In this document: positions 8,051 through 15,892 of the stretch, piece after piece
How positions within the stretch are numbered: the stretch's first letter is position 1
Layout of the letters: the number at the start of each line of letters is the position of its first letter
From: Paenibacillus sp. BK033
Lineage (GTDB): Bacteria > Bacillota > Bacilli > Paenibacillales > Paenibacillaceae
Direction of reading: 5' to 3'
DNA length: 64,000 nt
Assembly: GCF_004345425.1 (NCBI RefSeq)
Contig: NZ_SLVP01000012.1
Coordinates: forward strand, 58,935-122,934
Notes under the pieces: model-generated
What the model was told of the DNA's origin: nothing
Database searches by the model: none
The model's input: only the letters and a program-made list of their open reading frames with translations
Translations under genes and position numbers: made by a program

Positions 8051-9799
8051 CTAACGTAGTCGTTTCGATGACGTCGTGACTACGCGTGATTTTTGTTTAA
8101 CGGCCGAAATCGCCATTTCTAACGCATCGATAACGTCATCATGTGAATTAGTGCCATATTGTTCGAATTGCTCGAGTAGCAACGCATGCCGGCGCGAAAA
8201 CTGTATCGTCCGGTTCTCGATATCGGGTAACATCGCCTCAATACGCAGCTCCTTACGCGAGCGCTGATATATCTTCTTTAATCGCGTATGTGACGGATAG
8301 CCTTTCGCGAGTAACGCTTCGTGCAATTTATCTACGAAGAACTCTTGCGCGGCTTGCGCTTCGGCCGAAACGGTGTCCGGCATGTACTGCAGCACGCGTT
8401 CGACTATCTTCATTAGGAACTTGTCCGGAGCGATACGCTCGCCGTACGCATCGAGTACGTAAATTGCGCCCGACCGCTTATGTTTCGCTACTACAACGAT
8501 TGCACTATAGTCGCCGCGCTGCTTGCCCATCGCAAAGTCAACGCCGAGCCCAATAACGTATTCGCTATGTGGGAACTCGCGCTTAGCGTTCGAGTCTGTC
8601 CAGTACGTGAACGCGTCCGGATTAAAGACCATATTCTCCTCGTCGACCGGATTGTTCATGTACTCCGTATTAAACGCTTTAGATCCGTTATCCCATTTCC
8701 ACGTCATCAACTTCCATAACGGCTGTACGTCCGGCCATAATACGTGAGCACCGGCTTCCATTTCAGTACGGTTAGCTTCGTAATAGGCGGCTGCGTCTGC
8801 TGATCTATTCTTATTCTCGCGGTCAACGTAAATAAGGCGGCAGTTTTCCCATAAATCCATCCGTTCGGGCCATTCGATGACCGCGCGGAATAGCTTCGTT
8901 TTGAAGTCGGACCGTTTCTCCATTACGTAACGTAATAAACTTTCGTGATGTACCATAGTTCCCATATAGATCAGCGCGGTTCTTTTACCGGCCGGATCAC
9001 CGAGCGGTACGACTACTTGCGTGAACCAATCGCGCATCTCTGTCCGCAATAAGTCCGTATTTGTGTTCTTTTTGCCCTCGAGATCGTCGCATACGATAAG
9101 GTCCGGTCTGATACCGTTCCAGTTACGTCCGCGAAGTGCCTGACCGGTCGATGCCGCTTCAACACGTGCGAGTAACCGTTGAGATCCGTCTGGCCGCGCT
9201 TCCCATGCGATGAACTCTGCGCTATTATCCTTCGGGTTCTCCTGTTGCTTAGCGGAGAGTAGCGGTCCGAAATCCGCACGTAACTTCGCGCTAGACTTCA
9301 GTTGGAGGCCGAGCCATTCCATGTTACCCGTTGATACTTGCGGCGTCTCCGATATGATGATTACGTATTTGCGCTTCCGGTACACGATTTCATGCAGCGG
9401 AAATGCCTTCGATAAGTACGATGACTTAGCGTGTGACCGCGGGGCCGCGACCGCTATCTTCGCGTTGATATCCCGCGTTGAAACATCGTTCATAATCGCG
9501 CATAGTTCACGGTGAAAGGCCGGCGCTTCATCGATCGCGACCGGTATCCAGTTGCCGGAGTTATCTGCGTTATAAAGCTCACCGAAGTATTCGTAAGCGA
9601 AGTACATAAGGTCCGATTCTGCGCGGTGAATACGTTCCAGACGCTCGAGTTCCGCGGCCGTTTCGAATAGCTCACGTTGGATATCGTCAGGGAAGGCGTC
9701 GATATCCGCGAGGTCTACCGTGTCGATAACGCTTCGTAACTGCGTGATGAGCTCGCCGCGTTCACTAGCGTTAAGCCACCGATTGCTAACCCATGCGAT
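8051..9799 (-). CDS. terL: Terminase large subunit (TerL)
   Basis: The packaging motor ATPase and nuclease. From the first ATG (9607; 518 residues) I see a Walker A-like AVAAPRSHAKSS near residue 53, Walker B LIVCDDLE near residue 170, coupling region LIYMGTMVHHESLL, and a C-terminal RNase H-type nuclease beginning GLGVDFAMGKQRGDYSAIVV with later HDDVIDALEMAI. Coding continues in frame upstream of that ATG for 64 codons (ERLERIHRAESDLMYFAYEY is clearly terminase-like) to an ATC at 9799 that sits nine bases after GGGAGG. No ATG, GTG or TTG exists in that stretch, so an AUC start is inferred. The 518-residue version would be the conservative call. Confidence 0.9.
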   Translation of the reverse strand: MAWVSNRWLNASERGELITQLRSVIDTVDLADIDAFPDDIQRELFETAAELERLERIHRAESDLMYFAYEYFGELYNADNSGNWIPVAIDEAPAFHRELCAIMNDVSTRDINAKIAVAAPRSHAKSSYLSKAFPLHEIVYRKRKYVIIISETPQVSTGNMEWLGLQLKSSAKLRADFGPLLSAKQQENPKDNSAEFIAWEARPDGSQRLLARVEAASTGQALRGRNWNGIRPDLIVCDDLEGKKNTNTDLLRTEMRDWFTQVVVPLGDPAGKRTALIYMGTMVHHESLLRYVMEKRSDFKTKLFRAVIEWPERMDLWENCRLIYVDRENKNRSADAAAYYEANRTEMEAGAHVLWPDVQPLWKLMTWKWDNGSKAFNTEYMNNPVDEENMVFNPDAFTYWTDSNAKREFPHSEYVIGLGVDFAMGKQRGDYSAIVVVAKHKRSGAIYVLDAYGERIAPDKFLMKIVERVLQYMPDTVSAEAQAAQEFFVDKLHEALLAKGYPSHTRLKKIYQRSRKELRIEAMLPDIENRTIQFSRRHALLLEQFEQYGTNSHDDVIDALEMAISAVKQKSRVVTTSSKRLR

Positions 9800-9802
9800 A
9801 TG

Positions 9803-10326
9803 TACCGCCCTCCCTTCCGTAAAATTTCACGTCAAATAGGCGTTCCAGTACCGAGGGGCTACGATAACCCATCCGGAGTGCTAGAACGCCTAATACGTGT
9901 GTAATTCGTGTGATGAACGATAGGAGTACGTTAGGCGCGCTCCGTAAAGTTCAAAGATAAAAATTGATACGCGGATTTCTCTGGCGCCAGGACACGGACC
10001 CTCCGATTTCGACCCCGCCCGGGGGTCACGCTTCACCGCGTTAAAGCGTTGGCATATGTATAAAACTCATCTTTTGGTCGGAAGTCCGATCGCTGGGAAC
10101 CCGCATTCCTACGCGGTTCTTCCGTTTGCGCCACGCTCGACCGCTCTCTTTTCGTACGAATCGTAGTCAAACGGAAACAAACGGGCACGAAACGGATCGA
10201 TTAACGCATGTCCGAACGTTGAAAATTTTCCGAGGGGCACGCGTCAGAGGCCGTGTGCTGATAAATTCTCCCGCAATCCGAACGTTTCCGAAGCGCTATT
10301 AATCCAACGCTACATATAATGCGCTG
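9803..10326. other. 524-bp structured non-coding interval between terS and terL
   Basis: No credible open frame on either strand. It contains a GC-rich inverted repeat GACCCC-GCCCG-GGGGTC at about 10,011-10,027, and a 12-bp stem (9837-9848 with 9881-9892) enclosing 32 nt, which would form a large hairpin 38 nt upstream of the inferred terL start. A gap this long between the terminase genes is unusual for such a compact genome. A packaging (cos/pac) site or a regulatory leader for terL are the most likely explanations. Neither can be proven from sequence alone. Confidence 0.5.
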
Positions 10327-10716
10327 TTATTCCGCTGTTTCGGATTTGCGTTGCTTCAGCGCCTCTATACGCTCTTTCAACGCATCGATGTCCGTACTCG
10401 CGCTGTCCTTCGTTTCCACTTCGACTCTATCCGTAAGCATATCGTTAACCTGCAGCGCCAGCTTTGCCATCGCGGCATTACGGTCTTGAATCGCGATGTC
10501 TACGATTGACTCGACTAGCTCCGGTAACTTATCGCTGTTATTCCGTATCATCGCACGTTTTAGTTCGCGATCGAACGTAGGGTCCTTACGCCAGTTCTCG
10601 AGCGTACGGTCAGTTACTCCGCAAATAGCCGCTACTTCTGCGTAAGTCTTTCCGCCTCTACGCGGTATTGATAACCATTCGATAGCTATCATTTGTTCAG
10701 CGTTAAGCTTCGCCAT
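10327..10716 (-). CDS. terS: Terminase small subunit (TerS), phBC6A51-like
   Basis: 129 residues (MAKLNAEQMIAIEWLSIPRR...), strong Shine-Dalgarno AGGAGGACG before the ATG. The N-terminal half is a helix-turn-helix (KTYAEVAAICGVTDRTLENW) that would recognise the packaging site. The C-terminal half is a helical oligomerisation and TerL-interaction region with a coiled coil (ALKERIEALKQRKSE). This HTH-plus-helix layout is that of phBC6A51-type small terminases. It is separated from terL by an unusually long non-coding interval. Confidence 0.85.
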   Translation of the reverse strand: MAKLNAEQMIAIEWLSIPRRGGKTYAEVAAICGVTDRTLENWRKDPTFDRELKRAMIRNNSDKLPELVESIVDIAIQDRNAAMAKLALQVNDMLTDRVEVETKDSASTDIDALKERIEALKQRKSETAE

Positions 10717-10782
10717 ATATTAACGTCCTCCTTCCGCAGTCATATACGTTAACCTAACGTTAGTTACCTACGCTAATAAACG

Positions 10783-10826
10783 TAAGAGCTCAACGATGAG
10801 TGTTCACACTCTCCGAAGAGCTCTTA
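10783..10826. repeat. Nested inverted repeats upstream of terS
   Basis: Perfect 9-bp arms TAAGAGCTC (10783-10791) and GAGCTCTTA (10818-10826) enclose a second perfect stem GAGTG-TTCA-CACTC (10798-10811). It lies 67 bp upstream of terS in a 365-bp gene-free stretch that otherwise is AT-rich. There is no T run, so it is not a simple terminator; an operator or packaging-related structure is possible. Confidence 0.6.
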
Positions 10827-11014
10827 TATACTAACGCGTCGCTTTTGCTCCTTGTCTGTACGCGTCAAAATCTACGCGTCCAGTATTATCTATTCTTTAT
10901 TTATTACATGAGGTTAGGTGCTTTATCTAACCGAAATGTAGCTAGGAACGTATGTGACGACGCTATTATTTATAAGTCTTTATACGTAAGTATTTATTGC
11001 GTAAATCTATATAC

Positions 11015-11077
11015 GTCACTAAAACGGTGATAAGCGGATCACCATTTCGGTGATTAGGTGATCACTAAAACGGTGAT
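11015..11077. repeat. Array of three 17-bp palindromic sites with exact 23-bp period
   Basis: Copies at 11015-11031, 11038-11054 and 11061-11077 share the pattern RTCACYNNNNCGGTGAT, each an imperfect palindrome (ATCAC...GTGAT). The start-to-start distance is 23 bp twice. The array lies six bases beyond the stop codon of a HTH gene and upstream of the terS/late block. Likely binding sites for a dimeric DNA-binding protein, perhaps the neighbouring HTH product; an origin or late-operon operator are both possible. Confidence 0.75.
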
Positions 11078-11082
11078 TTGCC

Positions 11083-11535
11083 TCATAGCCAGTCCGCTAA
11101 AGCCGCCATCTCACCGGTATCCTCTACCGCGTCAGCCTTGTCCGGTCGTTCTTTTCGCGCAGACAATTGCGCCAGCCTACGTTCGTAATAATCGCTCGCA
11201 TCCGGAAATGCTGCGTAAAATTCCGCTTCTTCTACGATCGGAGCTCTTAGCGTATATACATCGTTGCCGTACGTAGGATGTCGCCTTGTTGCGATTAGGC
11301 CGTATTTCTTAAGAACGCGCTTATACGCCGTCACCTGGTTAATTCCGCAGTTTAACGCCAGTGCGATATCACATGACGTTGGGAACGCGTAACCATATGA
11401 CGGATTGAAGCGCGCCATTAAATACGTATATAACATCGCGTGCTCCGCTTTAAAGTCAGGCAACCGCGTATATAACGTGAAAAGCGCGTTGTGTACTTTC
11501 GTAAAATCTCGGACTGGCTCGAAATCTGCTTTCAT
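11083..11535 (-). CDS. Helix-turn-helix phage protein (DNA-binding, replication- or late-control type)
   Basis: 150 residues (MKADFEPVRDFTKVHNALFT...). The middle shows a winged-HTH region: FKAEHAMLYTYLMARFNPSY, then FPTSCDIALALNCGINQVTA (recognition helix area about residues 50-75) and YKRVLKKYGLIATRRHPTYG, the arrangement of HTH_36-type replication initiator-like proteins. The C-terminus is acidic and probably flexible. The ATG has a GGGAGCG site. The three-copy palindrome array lies immediately after its stop codon, so it may bind there. It could act in replication or in turning on the late genes; I cannot separate these. Confidence 0.6.
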   Translation of the reverse strand: MKADFEPVRDFTKVHNALFTLYTRLPDFKAEHAMLYTYLMARFNPSYGYAFPTSCDIALALNCGINQVTAYKRVLKKYGLIATRRHPTYGNDVYTLRAPIVEEAEFYAAFPDASDYYERRLAQLSARKERPDKADAVEDTGEMAALADWL

Positions 11536-11564
11536 GACTCCACGCTCCCTACTCCAATAATCGC

Positions 11565-11738
11565 TTAACTTACGATTGTATAATCGTCAAGCGACCGCTT
11601 AAGCCCGTCATCTTTGGCGTATAACCAAAAACGGCCGCCTGTCCTTTCGTTAATTCCTACGCAAATATATCGGTGGCCTCGCGCACGCAAAAACTGAAAC
11701 ATTGCGGGCGAATAGCAGAAAAGGTACGCGTTATTCAT
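11565..11738 (-). CDS. Small phage protein, DUF5659-like
   Basis: 57 residues from the ATG at 11738 (MNNAYLFCYSPAMFQFLRAR...), preceded by GGAGGTC. The pattern of an opening strand, 'FLRARGHRYICVGINERTGG', 'RFWLYAKDDGLKRSLDDY' resembles DUF5659-type small proteins found in Firmicute phages. Function unknown. It follows the 56-residue gene at 11754-11924 closely. Confidence 0.6.
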   Translation of the reverse strand: MNNAYLFCYSPAMFQFLRARGHRYICVGINERTGGRFWLYAKDDGLKRSLDDYTIVS

Positions 11739-11753
11739 ACGTAAGACCTCCAA

Positions 11754-11924
11754 TTAGTTAATCTCAGTAACTTCGCTGCGCAGACCTTCTTCGAGAGTAT
11801 CTTCAAACTCGTAATTAAAGTCATCAGCATCTTCAAAAGTGGCAAAGTTCTCGTAAGCTGTGTCTTCCTCATTACGAAGCAAATACTCATTTCCTTCTGC
11901 GTCAATAGGTTTAATTCCGTACAT
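11754..11924 (-). CDS. Small acidic phage protein, unknown
   Basis: 56 residues (MYGIKPIDAEGNEYLLRNEE...), with a very strong AAGGAGAG Shine-Dalgarno seven to eight bases before the ATG. It is acidic (EEDTAYENFATFEDADDFNY). Its stop lies inside the ribosome-binding region of the next gene. No domain recognised. Confidence 0.6.
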   Translation of the reverse strand: MYGIKPIDAEGNEYLLRNEEDTAYENFATFEDADDFNYEFEDTLEEGLRSEVTEIN

Positions 11925-11950
11925 TCACTAAACACTCTCCTTTTAATTTT

Positions 11951-11973
11951 AAAAAAGCGCCTTCTTTTGGCGC
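11951..11973 (-). terminator. Intrinsic terminator, minus strand
   Basis: Minus-strand GCGCC-7 nt-GGCGC followed by TTTTTT. It would stop leftward transcripts that read antisense through the plus-strand moron from the ligase side, separating middle from late transcription. Confidence 0.6.
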
Positions 11974-12079
11974 CGTCTAATACGTATAGCCTTGAAAACC
12001 AACAAAATATACGGTATTTGCATCGAAAATTTACTGGAAACGTAGTAAAATAAGAGGTAATTACTAGGAGGTTAATCCG

Positions 12080-12937
12080 ATGAAAAAACTGCAAATAATC
12101 GCTCTATCTACCACACTAATCACATCATTACTCGCATCTCCAGCGTACGCAGCCGCGCCAACTAAACCGGAGAAGGGTAAGCTCTCCGTTTACTTCCTTG
12201 ACGTAGGCCAAGGTGACGCGACGTACATAAAAACGCCGAATGGTGACGATATCCTCATCGACGGCGGCAATAACAGCTACGGCGACGACGTAGTTAACGA
12301 TCTTAAAAAGCTCGGCGTTGACGATATCGAAGTTATGATATCTACGCATCCAGACGCGGACCATGTCGGAGGCCTCGACGCTGTTCTTACCGCGTTCAAG
12401 GTCGAGTCGGTATACGCGCCGAAAGTCTCGCATACGACGCAGACGTTTAAAGACTTCCTTAGCGCGGTCAAAACGGAGAAACTTACGATTAAGGAAGCGA
12501 AAGCCGGCGTTAAGTTACCGCTCAAAGGTATCGAGGCTACCTTCGTTGGCCCTACGAAAGAGTACGCGAAGGCCGACCTCAACGACTGGAGTGCGGTATT
12601 ACGCGTAGTTAACGGTAAGAACTCGTTCCTGTTCACAGGTGACGCGGAGAAAAAGTCGGAGGCCGATATGATTGCGTCAAAGGCAACGTTAAAGGCTGAC
12701 GTATTAAAAGTCGGCCACCACGGTTCGGACACGTCCTCTTCGGCTGCGTTCGTTAAAGCTGTAGCGCCTAAGTATGCGGTAATCAGCGTTGGTGCGAAGA
12801 ACAGTTACGGACACCCTACGCAGACTACGTTAAACACGTTAAAGAACGCCAAAGCAACGGTATATCGTACGGATAAGAGCGGAACGATCACGTTCGTGAG
12901 CGATGGTACGAAAATTACGGTTAAAACGGAGAAATAA
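12080..12937 (+). CDS. Secreted ComEC-like metallo-beta-lactamase-fold hydrolase (moron)
   Basis: 285 residues. Residues 1-25 form a signal peptide (lysine start, hydrophobic core, cut after AYA). The mature part is a stand-alone version of the ComEC C-terminal metallo-beta-lactamase domain: SVYFLDVGQGDATYI, the metal motif STHPDADHVGG, FTGDAE, GHHGSDTSSS and SVGAKNSYGHPTQTTL. In ComEC this domain is thought to be the DNA-degrading part of the competence machinery; here the protein would be exported. It is on the plus strand inside minus-strand phage DNA and heads a three-gene unit closed by its own terminator, the usual arrangement of a lysogenic-conversion moron. Shine-Dalgarno AGGAGG. A promoter upstream is plausible (TTGAAA-17-TATTTG) but weak. 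Confidence 0.85.
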   Translation: MKKLQIIALSTTLITSLLASPAYAAAPTKPEKGKLSVYFLDVGQGDATYIKTPNGDDILIDGGNNSYGDDVVNDLKKLGVDDIEVMISTHPDADHVGGLDAVLTAFKVESVYAPKVSHTTQTFKDFLSAVKTEKLTIKEAKAGVKLPLKGIEATFVGPTKEYAKADLNDWSAVLRVVNGKNSFLFTGDAEKKSEADMIASKATLKADVLKVGHHGSDTSSSAAFVKAVAPKYAVISVGAKNSYGHPTQTTLNTLKNAKATVYRTDKSGTITFVSDGTKITVKTEK

Positions 12938-12939
12938 CG

Positions 12940-13158
12940 ATGGAGAAACGGGGCGTAATCGATCGGTTCGAAGGTAACATCGCGGTCATCGAAATAGATG
13001 GCGATACGGTTGACGTAGATAAGGCGTTATTGCCGAAGAGTGCGCGTGTGGGCGACGCAATTATTATCGGGGACGACGGGTCTTACCGCGTGGATAAAGA
13101 AGCAACGAAGAAGTTGCGCAAAGAAATCGACGAACTTATGGACGAATTATTCGAGTGA
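12940..13158 (+). CDS. DUF3006 protein
   Basis: 72 residues (MEKRGVIDRFEGNIAVIEID...). Opening GVIDRFEG..AVIE, central LLPKSARVGDAIII and an acidic helical tail are the DUF3006 pattern. It starts two bases after the stop of the secreted hydrolase gene. DUF3006 genes are often paired with stand-alone ComEC-type hydrolases, which suggests a functional link, but the role is unknown. Confidence 0.8.
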   Translation: MEKRGVIDRFEGNIAVIEIDGDTVDVDKALLPKSARVGDAIIIGDDGSYRVDKEATKKLRKEIDELMDELFE

Positions 13159-13166
13159 GGTACGCT

Positions 13167-13382
13167 ATGGATAAGAAAACATACCTGGGATTCCGCAAAC
13201 TTACGTCGCACCTTCATTTTCATACCGCGATGATTGAGAATACGGTAGTCCTCGCGTTCCAGGACGCAGAGCTAATTGGAAGTGGCCGGATAGAGGCGTT
13301 AAAAGAAGACGAAGAGGACATCGTAGTCATAGGCGGAGAAAATTACATTAAACGGAATTGTACATTCGTATACGCGAGATAA
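13167..13382 (+). CDS. Small hypothetical protein of the moron unit
   Basis: 71 residues from the ATG at 13167 (MDKKTYLGFRKLTSHLHFHT...), close behind the DUF3006 gene whose stop lies in its ribosome site (GTGAGG). Beta-rich, no signal peptide, no known domain. Ends just before a strong terminator. Confidence 0.6.
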   Translation: MDKKTYLGFRKLTSHLHFHTAMIENTVVLAFQDAELIGSGRIEALKEDEEDIVVIGGENYIKRNCTFVYAR

Positions 13383-13389
13383 AGAAAGA

Positions 13390-13415
13390 GCCGAGCGCAA
13401 ACTCGGCCTTTTTTA
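13390..13415 (+). terminator. Intrinsic terminator closing the moron unit
   Basis: GCCGAG-6 nt-CTCGGC followed by CTTTTTTA on the plus strand. It overlaps the stop codon region of the convergent ligase gene, whose own transcript may use the same stem in the other direction. Confidence 0.85.
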
Positions 13416-14261
13416 TTTAACGAAGCTAACGAATTCCGGCGTACGTAGATACCCCTTCTTCGTCCAGTTACGGAATCGTACGCGTGCCTTAATCCGCGGC
13501 TGAACGTACACATACTCGTGGTCCTCACCGGTCACGATCGATTGCGCGACGCCATAGAACGCCTTCCTATGCGCAGCTGGCACGGCTAACTCGATAATAC
13601 CCGCAGGTCTGCCGTTATAGTGCGCGAGCCACCCGAAATTATCCTTCCGATATCCCGCGATATGAACGTCGGCGTACTCGTAATTGATGACTTTGAGCCA
13701 ATTATCGGAACGCCGGCCGACGTATACGCTATCCTTCCGTTTAGCGACGATCCCTTCTAATTTGCGCTCCTTAATCGTGTTAAATAACGCAATTCCGGAA
13801 CCGTCAACGCTTAGGACACGGCTGAAATGCGCAGTATTCGTGAGAATCGCGTCCAGTAGCGCTTTGCGTTCCGTTAGCGGCTGGTTACGTACGTCCTCGC
13901 CGTTATAACGCAATATATCGAACGCGAAGAAATGAACCGGTAACCGCGTACGCCCGTCGTTAATACGCTGCGGCTTCGTCATCATAAACCGCTCCATAAC
14001 GGTTTCAAACTCGACCGCGCCAGTCTGCGGATTGACGTACGCAACTTCTCCGTCTAACACGGCTTCATCTGCGTCGATTGGAACGTCATGGAGCTCCGGG
14101 TACTGGCGCGTGACTTCGTTGTTGTGGCGCGTATATAAGCGGACACTACCGTCCGAGTATGAAAGGATTAACCGGTGACCGTCGATTTTGGGCTCGAAAA
14201 TGAACCGCTCGTCTTCAAACGGCTGCTCCCGTTTCTCCAGTAGCATTGGTGCCATAAACAT
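13413..14261 (-). CDS. ATP-dependent DNA ligase
   Basis: 282 residues. Motif I EPKIDGHRLILS with the catalytic lysine near residue 24, motif III-like LDGEVAYVN, motif IV KLEGIVAKRKDSVY, motif V DNWLKVINYE, then an OB-fold domain (DVHIAGYRKDNFGWLAHYNG). This is the short LigD/phage-type ATP ligase with only adenylation and OB domains; it would seal nicks in replicated phage DNA. It overlaps the moron terminator at its 3' end and faces a plus-strand gene across a 113-bp divergent region. An ATG at 14255 (MAPMLLEK) is an alternative start. Confidence 0.9.
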   Translation of the reverse strand: MFMAPMLLEKREQPFEDERFIFEPKIDGHRLILSYSDGSVRLYTRHNNEVTRQYPELHDVPIDADEAVLDGEVAYVNPQTGAVEFETVMERFMMTKPQRINDGRTRLPVHFFAFDILRYNGEDVRNQPLTERKALLDAILTNTAHFSRVLSVDGSGIALFNTIKERKLEGIVAKRKDSVYVGRRSDNWLKVINYEYADVHIAGYRKDNFGWLAHYNGRPAGIIELAVPAAHRKAFYGVAQSIVTGEDHEYVYVQPRIKARVRFRNWTKKGYLRTPEFVSFVK

Positions 14262-14324
14262 GATGAATCACCTCATACTAATCATAGCAAACTACGGTAT
14301 AAGCTTCCGTGGTAAATTATGCGC

Positions 14325-14354
14325 TTGATAATAGAACACACGTTCGCATATAAT
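14325..14354 (+). promoter_or_regulatory. SigmaA-type promoter for the YolD-like gene
   Basis: TTGATA, 18-bp spacer, TATAAT, 20 bp before the ATG at 14375. One of the clearest vegetative promoters in the phage; it drives a single plus-strand gene. Confidence 0.7.
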
Positions 14355-14374
14355 AAGCGTGAGGTGATTGCGCT

Positions 14375-14881
14375 ATGAACGCGAATAGTAAAAAGCTTTA
14401 CGGAAATGGCCGTTGGGAAGCATCGCGTATTATGCTTCCGGAACACCGCGAACAATACCTGCAGTTAATGGACCGCGATCGCATCAAAGCAGCCGGCCTT
14501 AAACCGGAGAGACCGCCAGCCTCACGCGAAGAGCTACAGCTAATGCATGACCACGTACTCTTACCGATGGCAAAGAAGATCGCGGAAAAGAACCGTCACC
14601 AACTCGAAGAAAAAGGACGTACGCTAAAGCCCCTCTTCGTTAAGGTCACGAATATTTGTTTAGCGAATATGCAACACGATATAGAACAAATCGCGATAAC
14701 ACTTAAACGTTCGAACATAACCGTATACCCTGGCGAAAGTGTCGATGGCGTTGCTTCCTACGCGTATAAATGCCGCGGCCATGAAGGCGGATTCGCAATA
14801 ACGCGCGAGTACGCCCGAACTCATATCGGAGCGATGATCGCGCGTTACATTAACGGTGTATTTTCAATAAACGAGACTTAG
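14375..14881 (+). CDS. YolD-like phage protein (moron-type)
   Basis: 168 residues. The N-terminus (YGNGRWEASRIMLPEHREQY) resembles the YolD family, whose members begin with a short basic segment and an 'MLPEH' motif and often accompany Y-family polymerases; here no polymerase partner is adjacent. The remainder (MAKKIAEKNRHQLEEKGRTL, YPGESVDGVASYAYKCRGHE) is not recognised and makes the protein longer than usual for YolD. It has its own sigmaA promoter and a GAGGTGA ribosome site, and its last 18 bases overlap a convergent gene. Confidence 0.5.
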   Translation: MNANSKKLYGNGRWEASRIMLPEHREQYLQLMDRDRIKAAGLKPERPPASREELQLMHDHVLLPMAKKIAEKNRHQLEEKGRTLKPLFVKVTNICLANMQHDIEQIAITLKRSNITVYPGESVDGVASYAYKCRGHEGGFAITREYARTHIGAMIARYINGVFSINET

Positions 14882-15508
14882 CCGGTCGCGCCACGTAGCT
14901 GCTACGCTTTTGGCCGCGGTAAATGGTTCCGACTTAACGGTAACGACCGGACCAGGCGCGGTATCCCGTTTGTACTGAGCAGCGCGCTCTACATTACGTA
15001 TCTGAGCACCGTTATCTACGCGCCAGTTTTCGTATCTTGTACGAAGGCGCTTCGTTGGCTTGCGGTAGTTGCGGCCGTCAGTTCCCGTCTCCTCGGCCTC
15101 TTTTAATCCCGTTTCACGATCGCGGCGTAGATCAAGTTGCCTATCGGACATGAACGGATACTCTTCTTGCGCAATTTTGTGCGGGTTCGGATCCGTTAGT
15201 TCCTCGTCGAGAATTGCGTCGGTAAGCCGGTCAAGCATCGCGGAGTCTAACGGTAAGGAAGCCGGCCGCTCACCTTTACAATCGCGTTCCTCCCACGCAT
15301 CGATAGTGCGCTGATTGACCTCGCCGTGTTCTAACGCGTAATCTCGTGTAACGTAGCGGATAAGTTCGATGCGCTGCGACCGGTCAGCCAAATCGTATGG
15401 CGTTCCGTTGTAGGCAAACCGTAAGTGTGCGTCATTTTTACGTCGCTTTACGTTATCAATAATTTGCGCGGTTAATTGCGCGTATCTTTCCGTGTATGTT
15501 AACGTCAT
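14864..15508 (-). CDS. Hypothetical phage protein
   Basis: 214 residues (MTLTYTERYAQLTAQIIDNV...), strong GAGGAGG Shine-Dalgarno inside the end of the upstream regulator gene, so translation is coupled. Charged and helical, with repeated RDRETGLKEAEETGTDGRNY-like segments and a basic C-terminus. No domain recognised. Its 3' end overlaps the convergent YolD-like gene by 18 bp. Confidence 0.55.
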   Translation of the reverse strand: MTLTYTERYAQLTAQIIDNVKRRKNDAHLRFAYNGTPYDLADRSQRIELIRYVTRDYALEHGEVNQRTIDAWEERDCKGERPASLPLDSAMLDRLTDAILDEELTDPNPHKIAQEEYPFMSDRQLDLRRDRETGLKEAEETGTDGRNYRKPTKRLRTRYENWRVDNGAQIRNVERAAQYKRDTAPGPVVTVKSEPFTAAKSVAATWRDRLSLVY

Positions 15509-15892
15509 CTATTCTGCCTCCTCTAGTTCGACCGTGACCTCACCGTAATCCCAACGCTTGAATACTGCGCATATCTTTTCAGCCGCGGTATCAATCGTCT
15601 CGCTCACGTTCTTCTGCGCGATTCCCATAACGCGAGCTGCTTCCGTTTGTGTGACGTCAAGGCCGTAAACGAGCGCGATAGCTTCCGCCTGGCGATCCGT
15701 TAAGCCGGCGCTTTCGATTGCGCTGTGAAGATCGATGAGGATATCGGATGCAGCCGTGTCGCCGCGGAAACGGCGGGATGCTATACGGTGACGATCGCGG
15801 AGAAGATATTTTACGCCGGCTACGTCGTTGAGTGCGTACTTTTGCGTATATTTACGTGTGTCTTGCGTTAGATCTACGTTACATGCGCCCAT
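15509..15892 (-). CDS. Sigma-70 region 4-like / ArpU-type transcription regulator
   Basis: 127 residues. The second half (SAGLTDRQAEAIALVYGLDV, TQTEAARVMGIAQKNVSETI, DTAAEKICAVFKRW) is a sigma region 4-type HTH, as in ArpU-like late-gene regulators of Firmicute phages. There is no region 2, so it more likely works as an activator than as a free-standing sigma factor. Strong AGGAGGTGA ribosome site; ATG overlaps the dcm stop. It lies upstream of the late block and is a candidate late activator. Confidence 0.7.
   Translation of the reverse strand: MGACNVDLTQDTRKYTQKYALNDVAGVKYLLRDRHRIASRRFRGDTAASDILIDLHSAIESAGLTDRQAEAIALVYGLDVTQTEAARVMGIAQKNVSETIDTAAEKICAVFKRWDYGEVTVELEEAE

Noticed and set aside
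10800..11030. 76-codon plus-strand frame upstream of terS
   Set aside because: AT-driven open frame without ribosome site, overlapping the palindrome array.
11735..12094. 119-codon minus-strand frame
   Set aside because: It overlaps the well-supported 56-residue gene (11,754-11,924) and crosses a terminator; its sequence is low-complexity aromatic.
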